64,000 nt of DNA, taken from NCBI RefSeq assembly GCF_000517625.1, contig NZ_CP007056.1, positions 372,001 to 436,000 on the forward strand, in the 5' to 3' direction. The notes under the pieces are model-generated. The model worked only from the letters and a program-made list of their open reading frames with translations. It was not told the origin of the DNA and made no database searches. This document shows positions 8,319 to 17,523 of the stretch, piece by piece; position 1 is the stretch's first letter; every line of letters starts with the position of its first letter. A program made the translations under genes and the position numbers. The stretch comes from Halostagnicola larsenii XH-48 (lineage in GTDB: Archaea; Halobacteriota; Halobacteria; Halobacteriales; Natrialbaceae).

Positions 8319-9140
8319 ATGAAGGCCCTCCCGAAGTCGCAGATTCTCCGGTTTACTGAGAAGGCGATCCATCTGGCACGCCGAGCGGTTTCTCGATACT
8401 CCTCGAAATTTTCCAAACACCGCTACACACTCCCCCAGCACGTTGTTCTGCTGTGTCTCAAAGTTCGGAAGAACACGACCTATCGTGGCCTGCTTGACGA
8501 ATTAATCGAGATGCCACGTATCCGTCGTGTTCTCGGGCTAGCTGAACTTCCTACGCCATCAACGCTCTGTAAAGCGTTCAATCGGCTTGATATGGCTGTA
8601 TGGCGTGTTATATTGACTCTCTCAGCATCGCTACCTCCGACGAGCGGCGTCGTTAGCGTTGATGCGTCAGGATTCGACCGCAGTCACGCCTCAAAACACT
8701 ACACAAAACGAGCTGAACTCACGATTCAGCAGCTCAAAGTGACGTTACTGGTCGATACGAAAGTGAATGCAATCCTCGATCTACACGTGACGACGACACG
8801 AAAACACGATAGCCAGATCGCCCCGTCGTTGATCAAGCGCAACCCCGAGGATATTGGCATTCTACTTGGTGACAAGGGCTACGACGACCAGAAGATCAGG
8901 CAACTTGCCCGGCAATACGAGGTTCGTCCACTGATCAAGCATCGTGAGTTCACATCGCTCCACAAGGCATGGAACGCACGCTTAGATACTGATCTCTACG
9001 GCCAGCGGAGTCAATCCGAGACTGTCAACTCAACGCTAAAGCGAAAATACGGTGCGTTTGTCCGGTCACGACGCTGGTGGAAACAGTTCCGTGAACTCAC
9101 AATCGCCTGCCTCATTCACAATGTAGACCGATCACTCTGA
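8319..9140 (+). CDS. IS5-family (ISH1 group) DDE transposase
   Basis: A 273-residue transposase. The N-terminal helical part (1-110) would bind the terminal repeats. The DDE acids fall in VVSVDASGFD (about residue 113), ILLGDKGYDD (about 190) and QSETVNSTLKRKYG (about 238, with the YxRR-like basic follow-up). The length is normal for the group and the frame is intact, so the element should be active. It catalyses cut-and-paste movement at the ends described above. Confidence 0.92.
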   Translation: MKALPKSQILRFTEKAIHLARRAVSRYSSKFSKHRYTLPQHVVLLCLKVRKNTTYRGLLDELIEMPRIRRVLGLAELPTPSTLCKAFNRLDMAVWRVILTLSASLPPTSGVVSVDASGFDRSHASKHYTKRAELTIQQLKVTLLVDTKVNAILDLHVTTTRKHDSQIAPSLIKRNPEDIGILLGDKGYDDQKIRQLARQYEVRPLIKHREFTSLHKAWNARLDTDLYGQRSQSETVNSTLKRKYGAFVRSRRWWKQFRELTIACLIHNVDRSL

Positions 9141-9187
9141 GCGGTCAATACAAAATAAGGACGCTTCGTTCTGTAACCTGTGAAGGC

Positions 9188-9367
9188 TCAATCCTCCGCT
9201 TGATTGTCGAGGTAGTTGTTTATCGTCATCGGAGTAATGACAGCCACCAATATTAGAAGGCCTATCCTCACTTCGTCCGGGAGTTCGGTAAAATAGAACG
9301 TAGCTGTGTGGAGAGCAAATCCTACAAGCACGAAGACTACGATTATTTTGTTTTCTCGTGAGACCAT
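9188..9367 (-). CDS. Small two-helix membrane protein carried inside the IS element
   Basis: A 59-residue protein on the strand opposite the transposase, start ATG 9367 and stop at 9188. It has two hydrophobic spans, KIIVVFVLVGFALHTATFYF (residues 7-26) and RIGLLILVAVITPMTINNYL (34-53), with an acidic end. A TATA-like TATATTTAT lies upstream near 9395-9405. It lies fully between the terminal repeats, so it is a passenger gene. Its function is unknown, and roles in regulating transposition or helping the host are only possibilities. Confidence 0.65.
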   Translation of the reverse strand: MVSRENKIIVVFVLVGFALHTATFYFTELPDEVRIGLLILVAVITPMTINNYLDNQAED

Positions 9368-9572
9368 ACTCTGTCTTGAAGTGTAAGATGAATAAATATA
9401 CTGGCTCTCTGCCTGATTAAACGACGAGCGCCCTATACCGCACTCTTCAGCGACCGGCTGTTTCAGACGATTATATGTCTGAAGAAGAGGATTTCAACAG
9501 AGCCAGAAGCTCTTAGATTCTATGGTTGACGGATCGCATCGTGGATAGGTGTCGGCGCAAGCAGCAGTGAGT

Positions 9573-9833
9573 ATGCGCTTTGATGCCGACTGGATGTCAC
9601 GCGCCGATGATCGGATTCTCGAGCATCTCGCTGATGATGGTCCTGATACGCCCAAAGAGATGGCTGACAGCGATCGTGTGCGCTTCTCCCGCCAACACAT
9701 TAACGCTCGGTGCAAAAAACTCGTCGGATATGGGCTTCTTGTTCACCTCGGGAACGGTGTCTATGATATTACTCGTGAGGGAGAACACTATCTCGCTGGC
9801 GAACTCGATGCTCGAGACCTCGAGCTCGAGTAA
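9573..9833 (+). CDS. PhiH1-repressor-like winged-helix protein
   Basis: An 86-residue protein built around one winged helix: ADDRILEHLADDGPDTPKEM, a recognition region RQHINARCKKL, and a wing ending VHLGNGVYDITREG. This is the layout of the small haloarchaeal repressors related to the phiH1 phage repressor. The ATG at 9573 is preferred to an upstream in-frame start at 9549 because family members start close to MRxDxDWMSRxDD. It may control itself or a nearby gene. Confidence 0.7.
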   Translation: MRFDADWMSRADDRILEHLADDGPDTPKEMADSDRVRFSRQHINARCKKLVGYGLLVHLGNGVYDITREGEHYLAGELDARDLELE

Positions 9834-9974
9834 TGGGGTAGCTTTCAAATTCGCTAGCCCCCTCACGCCGTCTTCTATACTGAACAGTAACTCTGTGGGT
9901 ACACCAACCGAATCAGAAATCAAGAATCGCCAGTACTTCTATACAGTTGATTGATATCGTTTGGTCCATCTACG

Positions 9975-10139
9975 ATGACTGATCAGCATTGTACAGAGGA
10001 AGTGACCATCCAATGCACGCAGTGTGGGGCGATCTATCCTGCGCTCCGACTATCTGGTGGAAAGCTAACGCGAGATTGTAATCAGTCAGTTTGTCGATGT
10101 GGGAACAAATCGTTTACCGAGTTAAACAGCGACGACTGA
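9975..10139 (+). CDS. Small zinc-binding protein, unknown
   Basis: A 54-residue protein with CTQCGAIY near residue 14 and CNQSVCRCGN near residue 35, enough cysteines for one zinc site. The acidic end and the size resemble haloarchaeal micro zinc-finger proteins. The ATG at 9975 is used, since the longer TTG frame has no coding bias. It lies just upstream of the HD-domain gene (52 bp gap). Confidence 0.5.
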   Translation: MTDQHCTEEVTIQCTQCGAIYPALRLSGGKLTRDCNQSVCRCGNKSFTELNSDD

Positions 10140-10191
10140 GTAGTATGTTCTTCAAAATTACTAAGCGCCCCGCTGTAATTTTCTGGAAGTA

Positions 10192-10857
10192 ATGCCTTCC
10201 AGATTAGGCTCCCTTGCCCGAGAGTTGTCGCTCCCATACTATGAGGACGCCTTCCCCGCACACGATATTTTCCATGCGAAACGAGTACGTGATATCTCAC
10301 TCCGGCTTGCGGACGAGCACCCTGACAGTGTTGACCGAGAAGTGCTGGCTTCAGCAGCGTGGTTTCACGATATCGGGCGTCCACTCGAACGCATCGGGGA
10401 AATTGACGACCACGACGAATGGGCGGCTAACGAAGCCACAACCCTTCTTGAGAATGAAGACGTGACAACCCGCCGGATCACAGCTATCGAGCACTGTCTG
10501 CGGGCACACAGCATCCGGGCGAGCTCTCCTGACCCAGAAACTATCGAGGCTAAATTGCTCTTCGATGCTGATAAGCTGGATGCGACTGGCGCTGTCGGAA
10601 TCGTTCGACTCGCCTGTATCATCGGTGAGCGCTCAGGGCGCACTGGTAATCAGTATGCAGTTATAGATGACAAAACGACACTTAGCGTAGATCACGCCGA
10701 AGTGCCGGATATCGATCTCGTATACGAGTGGGCACGTGAGCGCCTTGATGCGTTGCAGACTGACCCAGGCCGACGCCTTGGAGAGTCACGATGGGACTTT
10801 ATGGAGAACTTCTTTACTCAGTTCACTCACGAAATTGATGCAGGCCCAAAAAAGTAA
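10192..10857 (+). CDS. HD-domain phosphohydrolase
   Basis: A 221-residue HD-superfamily protein. Metal-binding residues are visible as HDIFHAKRV (about 24), WFHDIGRP (about 62, the HD pair), DHDEWAAN (about 74) and DADKLDATG (about 126). Such proteins cleave phosphomonoesters or nucleotides, and the arrangement resembles the YedJ/YpgQ-like group of single-domain HD hydrolases. The substrate cannot be read from the sequence. The start is the ATG at 10192, and no longer operon is evident. Confidence 0.8.
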   Translation: MPSRLGSLARELSLPYYEDAFPAHDIFHAKRVRDISLRLADEHPDSVDREVLASAAWFHDIGRPLERIGEIDDHDEWAANEATTLLENEDVTTRRITAIEHCLRAHSIRASSPDPETIEAKLLFDADKLDATGAVGIVRLACIIGERSGRTGNQYAVIDDKTTLSVDHAEVPDIDLVYEWARERLDALQTDPGRRLGESRWDFMENFFTQFTHEIDAGPKK

Positions 10858-11067
10858 GACAGCTGTACGTTCCGCAGAGGGCGTCAAACCGCTCTTTCTC
10901 TGAGAGGGTTAATAAGGCCGTTAGAGAGGTACTTCGGCTAATAGGATGGATGAAAGACCGGATATTGACAGTCAACAGCCTCGGCTAATTCGCTTCGAAC
11001 GGAGATGTTTGTCACCCCTCAAGGGCTGAGGGGCGTTCGCCGAATGGAGCATCCCTCGTCGAGAACA

Positions 11068-11918
11068 ATGACTTCGAGCGACTGCTCAGCGGTGTCCTTC
11101 GATAATTCGGATACCAGACGGGACGAGATGCATAGCACGATGGAAGCCTGGGCCGAAGACCTTGTCGAACAAATCGACGAGGCGGTCTCGAGCGACCAAT
11201 TCCAAGAATGGCTCGACATCCAGAGTCACTTCCACGATTACTCCTATCGGAACACACTCCTCATTACTCGCCAGTGTCCTGAGGCGACTCGAGTCGCGGG
11301 CTATCGGACGTGGCAGACAGAGTTCGACCGGCACGTGAAAGAAGGCGAAACGGCGATCTGGATCTGGGCGCCGATCATCGCCAAGCAATGTCCTGAGTGT
11401 GAGAACTCACCGTCGTACCATGAGCGGAGTGACTGTGAGTACGACGAGACGCCACCCGAAGCGTGGTCGAAAGGCTTGGTCGGCTTTCGGCCTGCCCCAG
11501 TCTTCGACATTTCTCAGCCCAAGGAGAACCTCTCCCCGAACTCGAGACTGACGCAACGGGGAAAGCCGACGAACTGGTGCCAGCACTCCTCGAGGGATCG
11601 AAAGCACTGGAAGTCGATGCCGAGGAAATCTCGAAACCAGCGTGGACGCACGGCGACGCTGAGGGGATTTGCCAGTATCGATCTCCTGCAGAACAGCCAC
11701 TCGTCAAAGTACAGAATCGGGAGAATAGCGCAGCTCTCGCTGTCACACTCGTTCACGAGTACGCTCATGCACTCTTACACGGTGATGTCGACGAGACCGA
11801 GCGCTCGAAACGCGAACTCGAGCTGTCGTCGTTACCCAGACGAGCGACCACTACGATTGGAGTCGATTCGAGAAAGTAAATCGCCTCGGGAAGGGCTAAT
11901 CGACATACGGTTTTTGAG
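11068..11918 (+). pseudogene. ArdC-like ssDNA-binding/zinc-peptidase gene, frameshifted
   Basis: The first frame (from ATG 11068) gives MEAWAEDLVEQIDEAVSSDQ and ATRVAGYRTWQTEFDRHVKE, the N-terminal domain of plasmid ArdC-like antirestriction proteins. After VFDISQ (about 11514) coding shifts to another frame with QGEPLPELETDATGKADELV and the zinc-peptidase motif HEYAHALLHGD (about 11756). The C-terminus is then lost in a short deletion after RSKREL, with a final scrap in a third frame (QTSDHYDWSRFEKVNRLGKG). ArdC-type proteins protect incoming plasmids. This one is decayed. Confidence 0.7.
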
Positions 11919-11971
11919 TTCACGACAGGCAGTAGACGAATCAGTTCCGGCCCGGGTCATGGTCCGTCATT

Positions 11972-12420
11972 TTACTTAGGGTATACAGTCAATGCTGGGA
12001 AATATGTCTCGTAGAAGGCGTTATCGAAGCTGACCAATGCATCTCCGTCGACAGTCGCATGTCCACCAATGACAAAGTCCGCAGCAATATGCTGACGCGG
12101 TGCAAGATCCTCACTACACTCCTCACAACGGACGGTCTGTTTCGTCCCGCAAGACGGGCATTGAAGTCCATCTGGACGCCGAACAGTATACTTGGAATTG
12201 CTCACCTGCTCGGAATAATGCCTCTCGTGATGGTTCAACGAGCTGAATACTGAAGTCCTCAAGAAACTGATCGAGTTCTGATGTGGTATCGAAGTGGCTA
12301 TCTGCTGCGAGTTCAGCGTACACCAGTAGTGTAATAACGACCCGCCCTCCCTGTAGACGCGACGAAGTTCCGCTTCACTTTTGTTGGTATATTCGTCTTC
12401 GTACAAAAGAGCGTGTCATA
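11972..12420 (-). pseudogene. PIN-domain toxin, degenerate
   Basis: Fragments in alternating frames match a haloarchaeal PIN ribonuclease with an inserted zinc ribbon: YEDEYTNKSEAELRRVYREG, then VYAELAADSHFDTTSELDQF and LVEPSREALFRAGEQF in another frame, then RRPDGLQCPSCGTKQTVRCE and ADFVIGGHATVDGDALVSFD back in the first. Two frameshifts and loss of the N-terminal DTN metal-binding strand make it inactive. It is convergent with the ArdC-like pseudogene. Confidence 0.7.
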
Positions 12421-12495
12421 GAAAGACCCAAAGGTGGTTTGTTTCAACACCTTCTGATCGAATTATCCTGCTATAAAAGAGGTAAGGTCCTGAGA

Positions 12496-13446
12496 TTACT
12501 CGGGATTGATAACGAATGTTGGGCCGCCACCTTCAACCGAGAGGTTGTCATGATTACCGACTTCAAAGGTCGTCTCATCTTCAACAAGATCCGCGAATGC
12601 GGAGATTCCGTTAATCGCTGCGTCAGCAACGAGATCTCCCTCATCACTCAATATTTCCTCACCGAAGTCAGCACCCGCCTGCAGTGCCATATACACTCGC
12701 GCGATTTTCTGAAGCGACGTAAGGTTAACAGTAGAGAGTTTGTCCGTAACCTTTACTGCCTGATCCCAGGCTTGATCAGTGAAATTGATGAGATCGACGA
12801 GGTCCTGCAGCGTATAATCAGGCGTCGCGAAATAGTATGACTGCGACACCTGATTGCCGCCACTTGGAGTGATGTCTGAATCGCTGAAATCAAATTCAAG
12901 TTCTAATTCAGTCGTTTGGAACAACGGATTGAAAGCGCTGTCATCGTAGCCGATAATGGATGTTGACGATCGGGTAGTGTTTTGTTCTGGGCTATCGATG
13001 TCAGTCCAGACTTCACCACCCATTGAGTTTGCGACCATCCCATCGTCTGTGTACGTCTTTAAGGTGTATGTGTAGGAGACCGTTCCAAATTCTGATGAAG
13101 ACGCATTCGAGTGCCATGCGTGGTCAAAGGATAGTTTCAGCCCCCAATCATTTCCTGCCACATTACTATATTGATCCACAGGTATCCATGCTCCCGAAAG
13201 ATCCCCTGGCCGTGCTATCGCCTGAGGAGTGTATTCATCATCGTCAGGAATCCAAGCCGTGTCCCCGTCTTCGATGACTAGTGGGAAAACTGCCTGGAAA
13301 TAAAAGTCGAGGTCTCCGGAAGCGCTAACAGTTGGTGCACCAGCTATGGTGAGCCCCGTCGCACTTGCTGCCCCAATACCTTTGAGGAACGTCCGACGGT
13401 TTGTATCCTCGGTCCCGCTATATTTCATGGGTTTGTTAATTCCCAT
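12496..13446 (-). CDS. Tat-exported protein, unknown function
   Basis: A 316-residue protein with a clear twin-arginine signal (NRRTFLKGIGAASATGLTIA, residues 16-35) and likely cleavage after VSASG. The mature part is Asp/Ser/Thr-rich and beta-prone for the first 200 residues, then more helical. No catalytic motif is visible. It is more AT-rich than the core genes and lies beside pseudogenes, which suggests transfer. The gene at 27086..27880 has a similar overall layout but I see no clear sequence identity. Confidence 0.65.
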   Translation of the reverse strand: MGINKPMKYSGTEDTNRRTFLKGIGAASATGLTIAGAPTVSASGDLDFYFQAVFPLVIEDGDTAWIPDDDEYTPQAIARPGDLSGAWIPVDQYSNVAGNDWGLKLSFDHAWHSNASSSEFGTVSYTYTLKTYTDDGMVANSMGGEVWTDIDSPEQNTTRSSTSIIGYDDSAFNPLFQTTELELEFDFSDSDITPSGGNQVSQSYYFATPDYTLQDLVDLINFTDQAWDQAVKVTDKLSTVNLTSLQKIARVYMALQAGADFGEEILSDEGDLVADAAINGISAFADLVEDETTFEVGNHDNLSVEGGGPTFVINPE

Positions 13447-13634
13447 GATCCTGACGTTCAGAATTACAGTAAAGTAATTTTTGTATGTATTATGGGAACA
13501 TGTTAGAAGTACTAGTATTGAATGGCTATTTCCTCTAGCAACCTTATTTTGTTTTGAGAATTGCCAGGGTCCAGGCCAGAACAGTCATAAATATTACCAC
13601 TTCGATTATGTGAGTGTCGTACATCCGGGTAGGT

Positions 13635-14116
13635 ATGATCGTGGACCAGGACGCTCTCGAGCTGAAAAAAGCAACCACCACGGAGTTAATTGTCCATCGA
13701 AACAGCGAGATCAACACGCTATTGAGTATTTTCGAACCTGTGACGAACGGCCACCAGACTAGCGGTGCGTTCATCTATGGACCGCCGGGTTTAGGCAAGA
13801 CCTGTGCCGCAAACGTACTTCTCAATGAGATCCGGAGACTACTGTTACTGAAGATGGGATAGCGGTGAGCCAATCGAAACGGCGTACATCGACTGCTACA
13901 ATGGCAAGTCCTGACGGCAACGTCTATCAAGAACTTCTCGAGACGCTCGGTGAAGGGCCAGCCCGGACGCGCCCCTCCGCTGCGACCGACCAATTGCGCC
14001 GGCAGACACTCGACACAATTGACGGGCACCTAATCGTCGTGCTTGACGAGGCCGACCAGATCGGCGAAAAGGATGTGCTCAAATCAGTGAGGTCGGTCAT
14101 CTCAACGACGTACTAG
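13635..14116 (+). pseudogene. Truncated Cdc6/Orc1 replication initiator
   Basis: The first frame carries the Orc1/Cdc6 N-terminus with Walker A GPPGLGKT (about 13783). After LLNEIRRL the frame shifts: ETAYIDCYNGKS, then GNVYQELLETLGEG in yet another frame, and Walker B LIVVLDEADQI (about 14035). Coding stops at 14116, so sensor motifs, the lid and the winged helix are absent. It is a replicon remnant. Confidence 0.75.
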
Positions 14117-14354
14117 CAACTTCACGATCAACCCGCATAAGAATATTCCCCGATAGGGAGTTAAATTGATTTGAGGAGATTCATCTCGAGGGGAGCATCT
14201 GAACACCCAAAGACCTGAATTACTGAGTGAGAGAGATCTCCTCCACACGGGTCTCTCATCTATAGGTTCCTGAAATTTTAGCCGTCAGTATCAGACGAAG
14301 TCGGCTGCTTCAGAACGTATACTTCGATACCGCCGTTTCCGCTGCTACCAACAG

Positions 14355-14500
14355 CTATTCAACCGTTACGACGACTTTCCCCTGATGCTCGCCCGCCTCG
14401 AGGTGTCGGTACGCCTCGCGGACCTCGTCGAAGTCGAACGTGCGGTCGATCACCGGTTCCATCTCCGTCGCGGCCATGGCTTGGTTCATCCGGTCGAACC
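14355..14500 (-). pseudogene. C-terminal scrap of a zinc-type alcohol dehydrogenase
   Basis: The last 48 codons read RFDRMNQAMAATEMEPVIDR, then FDFDEVREAYRHLEAGEHQG and KVVVTVE, the standard C-terminus of medium-chain dehydrogenases. The upstream part is cut off exactly where the CRISPR repeats begin at 14501, so the junction marks a deletion or rearrangement. Confidence 0.7.
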
Positions 14501-14752
14501 GTCGCAGCGGAGAGAAAACCCAGAACGGGATTGAAACTTGTGGGCCGGATCAGCCCTCACAGCCGCCAGCATGTCGCAGCGGAGAGAAAACCCAGAACGG
14601 GATTGAAACAACTTGACAACGAGGTACTGGTCCCGTTCGGCACGTCGCAGCGGAGAGAAAATCCAGAACGGGATTGAAACTTCAACGTCGTTTCATCGTC
14701 GCTCACCAAGACGACCGTCGCAGAAGGGAGAAAACCCACCAAGGATTGAAAC
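14501..14752 (+). CRISPR. Leaderless relic CRISPR array: four repeats, three spacers
   Basis: Repeats lie at 14501-14537, 14573-14609, 14644-14680 and 14717-14752. They are 37 bp, begin GTCGCAGCGGAGAGAAAACC and end GGGATTGAAAC. Repeats 1 and 2 are identical, repeat 3 has one change, and repeat 4 is degenerate and 36 bp. Spacers are 35, 34 and 36 bp. The ATTGAAAC end and the degenerate last repeat put the trailer on the right, so the leader should lie left, but a dehydrogenase scrap abuts repeat 1. No intact cas gene is in the window, though a cas3/cas4 remnant lies at 25.25 kb. Confidence 0.9.
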
Positions 14753-14983
14753 ACGGACCATGCTATGGAGCGATTGAATCTGACGATGGGGCTCAGAAGC
14801 CAACTGTACGAGCGGTATCAGGTGGCTGAGAGCGGCTTGAGGTCACTTGTGTCAAATTCTTCATTAAGATGATTCTCTTACTCTTCAGTAATCCCGAGAC
14901 AACGCATGATTCATTCGAATAAATCGCACTCCGCAAGAACAAAGTAGCGATTATAAATTGGTAAGATGCGGAATCGATTATCT

Positions 14984-15286
14984 CTACTCAGTCGATTCAA
15001 ACTCAGCATCAATAATTGCTTTAAGCTGATCAGATTCTCGATCATATTGATCGATATGATCTAACGCAATCTCACCCCGAGAAGTGATTTCATAAACGCC
15101 TCGACCGATATTGCGAACGAGGTCGTAGTCCTCCAGCTGATTTAGCCGTTTTGTGACTGTCTTCTTGTGGCGGTCGATTTCATCAGCGATGTTTGCGCCG
15201 AGATTACGGCCGTCTTGCAGCTCCTCGAGGATCAGTCGGTCTGTCGGGAGCTGCAACAGCATCATCGAATCGGAAACAGGGGACAT
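14984..15286 (-). CDS. PhiH1-repressor-like winged-helix protein
   Basis: A 100-residue protein. Residues 10-75 form a winged helix: LILEELQDGRNLGANIADEI, recognition region HKKTVTKRLNQLEDYDLVR, and wing NIGRGVYEITSRG. It resembles phage phiH1-repressor-like regulators and the gene at 9573..9833. The ATG at 15286 (MSPVSDS) is preferred to the longer frame, which has no coding bias. Two palindromes upstream (15326-15358) are candidate operators, and a virus-like gene block diverges on the other side. Confidence 0.65.
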   Translation of the reverse strand: MSPVSDSMMLLQLPTDRLILEELQDGRNLGANIADEIDRHKKTVTKRLNQLEDYDLVRNIGRGVYEITSRGEIALDHIDQYDRESDQLKAIIDAEFESTE

Positions 15287-15325
15287 ATATGATACTGTTG
15301 GTAGCATTGTACTTGGAACCATTAG

Positions 15326-15358
15326 TAGGTTACCTATCGGATGCTACTACCAGTAGTA
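15326..15358. promoter_or_regulatory. Two palindromes upstream of the winged-helix gene
   Basis: TAGGTTACCTA (15326-15336) and TACTACCAGTAGTA (15345-15358) are perfect small palindromes 8 bp apart in the divergent region. Position and symmetry fit operators for the adjacent repressor, but this is inference. Confidence 0.35.
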
Positions 15359-15482
15359 TTATTAGGAATCCGCCTAGACTGTCGCGTGGAGATCGTCCCA
15401 CAGGACTCGCGAAAGGTCCGACGTGGTGCAACACGTCGGGATGGCCTCCATCCGGCCTTCAGTCAAGGCCCTCTCAGAGACC

Positions 15483-15752
15483 ATGCGACAAGATAGCCTC
15501 CGAGCCAATAACTGTAGGGCTCATGAGTCAGGAGTATCGACTTCCCATCATAATCAGCGCGACACCCCGGACGACACGCAGAAAACGCACCCGCGTCACA
15601 CCGCAGGTGCACGGACGAGAGATCGTACACCCCCTACTCGTCCGTTTACACAGTTTTCCGCAGAGAGACCTAAAGCCCGCGCTACCGACCACGACGAGTT
15701 CATCGTCGCCGGCGAGGACGCAGTCATCCTCGAGCCAACGGGTGACCGCTGA
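15483..15752 (+). CDS. Possible small gene ahead of the AbrB-like gene
   Basis: An 89-codon frame whose last 30 codons (TDHDEFIVAGEDAVILEP) show strong haloarchaeal bias, and whose TGA overlaps the next ATG by one base, a normal operon junction. The N-terminal part is Arg/Thr-rich and less convincing, so the true start may lie further downstream. No family recognised. Confidence 0.35.
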   Translation: MRQDSLRANNCRAHESGVSTSHHNQRDTPDDTQKTHPRHTAGARTRDRTPPTRPFTQFSAERPKARATDHDEFIVAGEDAVILEPTGDR

Positions 15753-16426
15753 TGGGCCGCGATCGCTCCCAGCAGCGGCCCTCGAAATACGTCGTCCCCA
15801 CGGGTTCGGGCTACCTCGGAACCTACACCGTCAGCACTGACCGAACGGTGACGATCTCGACGGCCGCCCTCGGCGACCGCGACTGGCCGACCGACACCGC
15901 CTACGCCATCATCCACGACGACGGCGTCGTCCTTGTCCCACGCGATGACACCACCGACCCGCTCGCTGAGTACACCCTCTGCAGGCGCTTTACTGGAGCC
16001 CGCATCGCGGTCGGTCAGGCCGTCATCGATGCGCTCGAGCTATCGCGCGGCGACGACGTCCGGGTCTACGACCTCGAGATCACTGACGGGGAAGACGGCC
16101 TCCTGCTCGTTGACGCCGATGACGACCCGCGGATCGCGACCGACGGCGGACACGACACCACAGCCGAGCACGCTCTCGAACTCACGCTCGAGTATACGAC
16201 GATCAACGACCGCCGGCGTCGAATCACTATCGTCCCAGACACCGGCGGCGAAGCCTGGCGAATCACCCACGAGATCCGCAACGGGGAATGGCGCGAAACT
16301 GGCCGCGAGCCGATTTCGGAACTCGCACTCACTCTCAATTCCAGCGACTACTCGAGATCGTTTGCGACCGACCAACGCCGTCACACCGGCGACGAACTGC
16401 TCGAGCAGCGCGGTGAGAAGCAATGA
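15752..16426 (+). CDS. Plasmid/virus-type protein with AbrB-like segment
   Basis: A 224-residue acidic protein. Residues 25-40 (YTVSTDRTVTISTAALGD) and 85-105 (VIDALELSRGDDVRVYDLEI) resemble swapped-hairpin AbrB DNA-binding strands. The C-terminal half is beta-rich with WRITHEIRNGEWRETGREPI and no motif known to me. It is tightly coupled to both neighbours (1-bp overlap upstream, ATGA overlap downstream), so it belongs to an operon that probably ends with the coiled-coil gene at 16627. Confidence 0.55.
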   Translation: MGRDRSQQRPSKYVVPTGSGYLGTYTVSTDRTVTISTAALGDRDWPTDTAYAIIHDDGVVLVPRDDTTDPLAEYTLCRRFTGARIAVGQAVIDALELSRGDDVRVYDLEITDGEDGLLLVDADDDPRIATDGGHDTTAEHALELTLEYTTINDRRRRITIVPDTGGEAWRITHEIRNGEWRETGREPISELALTLNSSDYSRSFATDQRRHTGDELLEQRGEKQ

Positions 16427-16518
16427 CGGACGCAGTATCAGCACCAACGCGTTCACTCCCCGAACCGCGTCTCGAGGACGATACCCACCCTCCCACTGGG
16501 CCTGACGCTGTGGGCTAG
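16423..16518 (+). CDS. 31-codon ORF in the same operon
   Basis: The ATG overlaps the previous stop as ATGA. The peptide is short, Pro/Thr-rich and acidic. Support is only the overlap and codon bias. Confidence 0.25.
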   Translation: MTDAVSAPTRSLPEPRLEDDTHPPTGPDAVG

Positions 16519-16626
16519 CTGCCCGTTTTGGGTCGTTCCCTCCATCCCGCAGTGTCGCCGCCACCTAAGGCCGCTGTCGTCCGGTAGCGCTCGCCAACCA
16601 GTCCACCCACGATCCCCCACAGAGCG

Positions 16627-17523
16627 ATGTCTCCATCCACCAGCAATTCGACGACCGAACAGCACCCAGACCACCGCAGCGAGAGTTTCGAGGCCCTCGA
16701 GAAGCGAATCGACGCGCTCGAGGCCGAACTCGAGCGCAAAGACGACCGTCTCGCAGATCTCGAACAAGAGTGCGATCGCCTCGACAATCGAACGGCCACA
16801 CTCGAGGAGCGCGTTGCTGACCTCGAATCCGAAACCACCCGTCTCGAGAACATGGTCGAGGCCGCGTTGAAAAAGGCCAGCGCAAACAAAGAGCGCGTGT
16901 CAGAGCTCCAGTCTCGCGAACTCGAGAAGGGCGCACACCTACTTGAGGAAACGGTCGACGCGCACGCCGTCAACGTCCTCGATGGCCGACTTGAGAGATT
17001 GACGAAAGACGACGGGAATAGGTATTATCGCGTGCCCGACAGCGCGGACCCACTCGAGCGCGGTGGGACCGTGTCGCTCGCCTATGGCGACCTCCTGCCG
17101 ATTCAACAACTCGCGAAGATGGACGAAGAGATGCGTCGATCAGCAGCGAACGCGCTTCCGACGCGGTTGGCTGCGAAACTCTGGAATGCTCGAGTCGACG
17201 ACAGCGTCGGTGACAACCCGTGGAAGACCGGCTGCAAAGACGTCGCCGAGTACGTCAAAGCGAGCGACCTGAAACACTGGATCCGGCGGCAGGAAAGCGG
17301 CATCAGCGAGACGTACGCGAAGAAGTTGGTTTCGCGGACGATCGATGCTGTGCTGGATCTTTCGAAGAATCGGCTGGCCGTTCGCAAACGAACGGAGCGA
17401 AAGAACGGCCTCGAGTACACCGAACGCCGCCTCGTGTTACCTGCGGATGCTGCAATTCCTGGTGAAAGCGGGTCACGTACCGAGCAAAACGGAGACCCGA
17501 AGACAGGTGGTGTCCACGGGTAG
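16627..17523 (+). CDS. Coiled-coil plasmid/provirus protein
   Basis: A 298-residue protein. Residues 18-100 form a long heptad coiled coil (ALEKRIDALEAELERKDDRL and onward). Residues 115-290 are a helical domain with KDVAEYVKASDLKHWIRR and SETYAKKLVSRTIDAVLDLS, resembling helix-turn-helix-containing proteins found in haloarchaeal plasmids and proviruses. It is probably DNA-binding and oligomeric. Its position after the AbrB-like gene suggests a replication, partition or structural role, but the sequence does not settle which. Confidence 0.55.
   Translation: MSPSTSNSTTEQHPDHRSESFEALEKRIDALEAELERKDDRLADLEQECDRLDNRTATLEERVADLESETTRLENMVEAALKKASANKERVSELQSRELEKGAHLLEETVDAHAVNVLDGRLERLTKDDGNRYYRVPDSADPLERGGTVSLAYGDLLPIQQLAKMDEEMRRSAANALPTRLAAKLWNARVDDSVGDNPWKTGCKDVAEYVKASDLKHWIRRQESGISETYAKKLVSRTIDAVLDLSKNRLAVRKRTERKNGLEYTERRLVLPADAAIPGESGSRTEQNGDPKTGGVHG

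Larger units (their letters stand above)
8259..9512 (+). mobile_element. Complete ISH1-type IS5-family element with perfect 8-bp target duplication
   Basis: The element runs 8267..9504 (1238 bp). The left terminal repeat is GGCTCTGTTGAAATCCTC and the right end is its exact inverse. The octamer AGAAGCTC flanks both sides (8259-8266 and 9505-9512). It holds one transposase gene and, on the opposite strand, one small membrane-protein gene. An 8-bp duplication is known for the ISH1 group of IS5. Perfect ends and duplication mean a recent insertion. Related solo or degenerate ends occur at 1145, 1335 and 17817. Confidence 0.9.
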
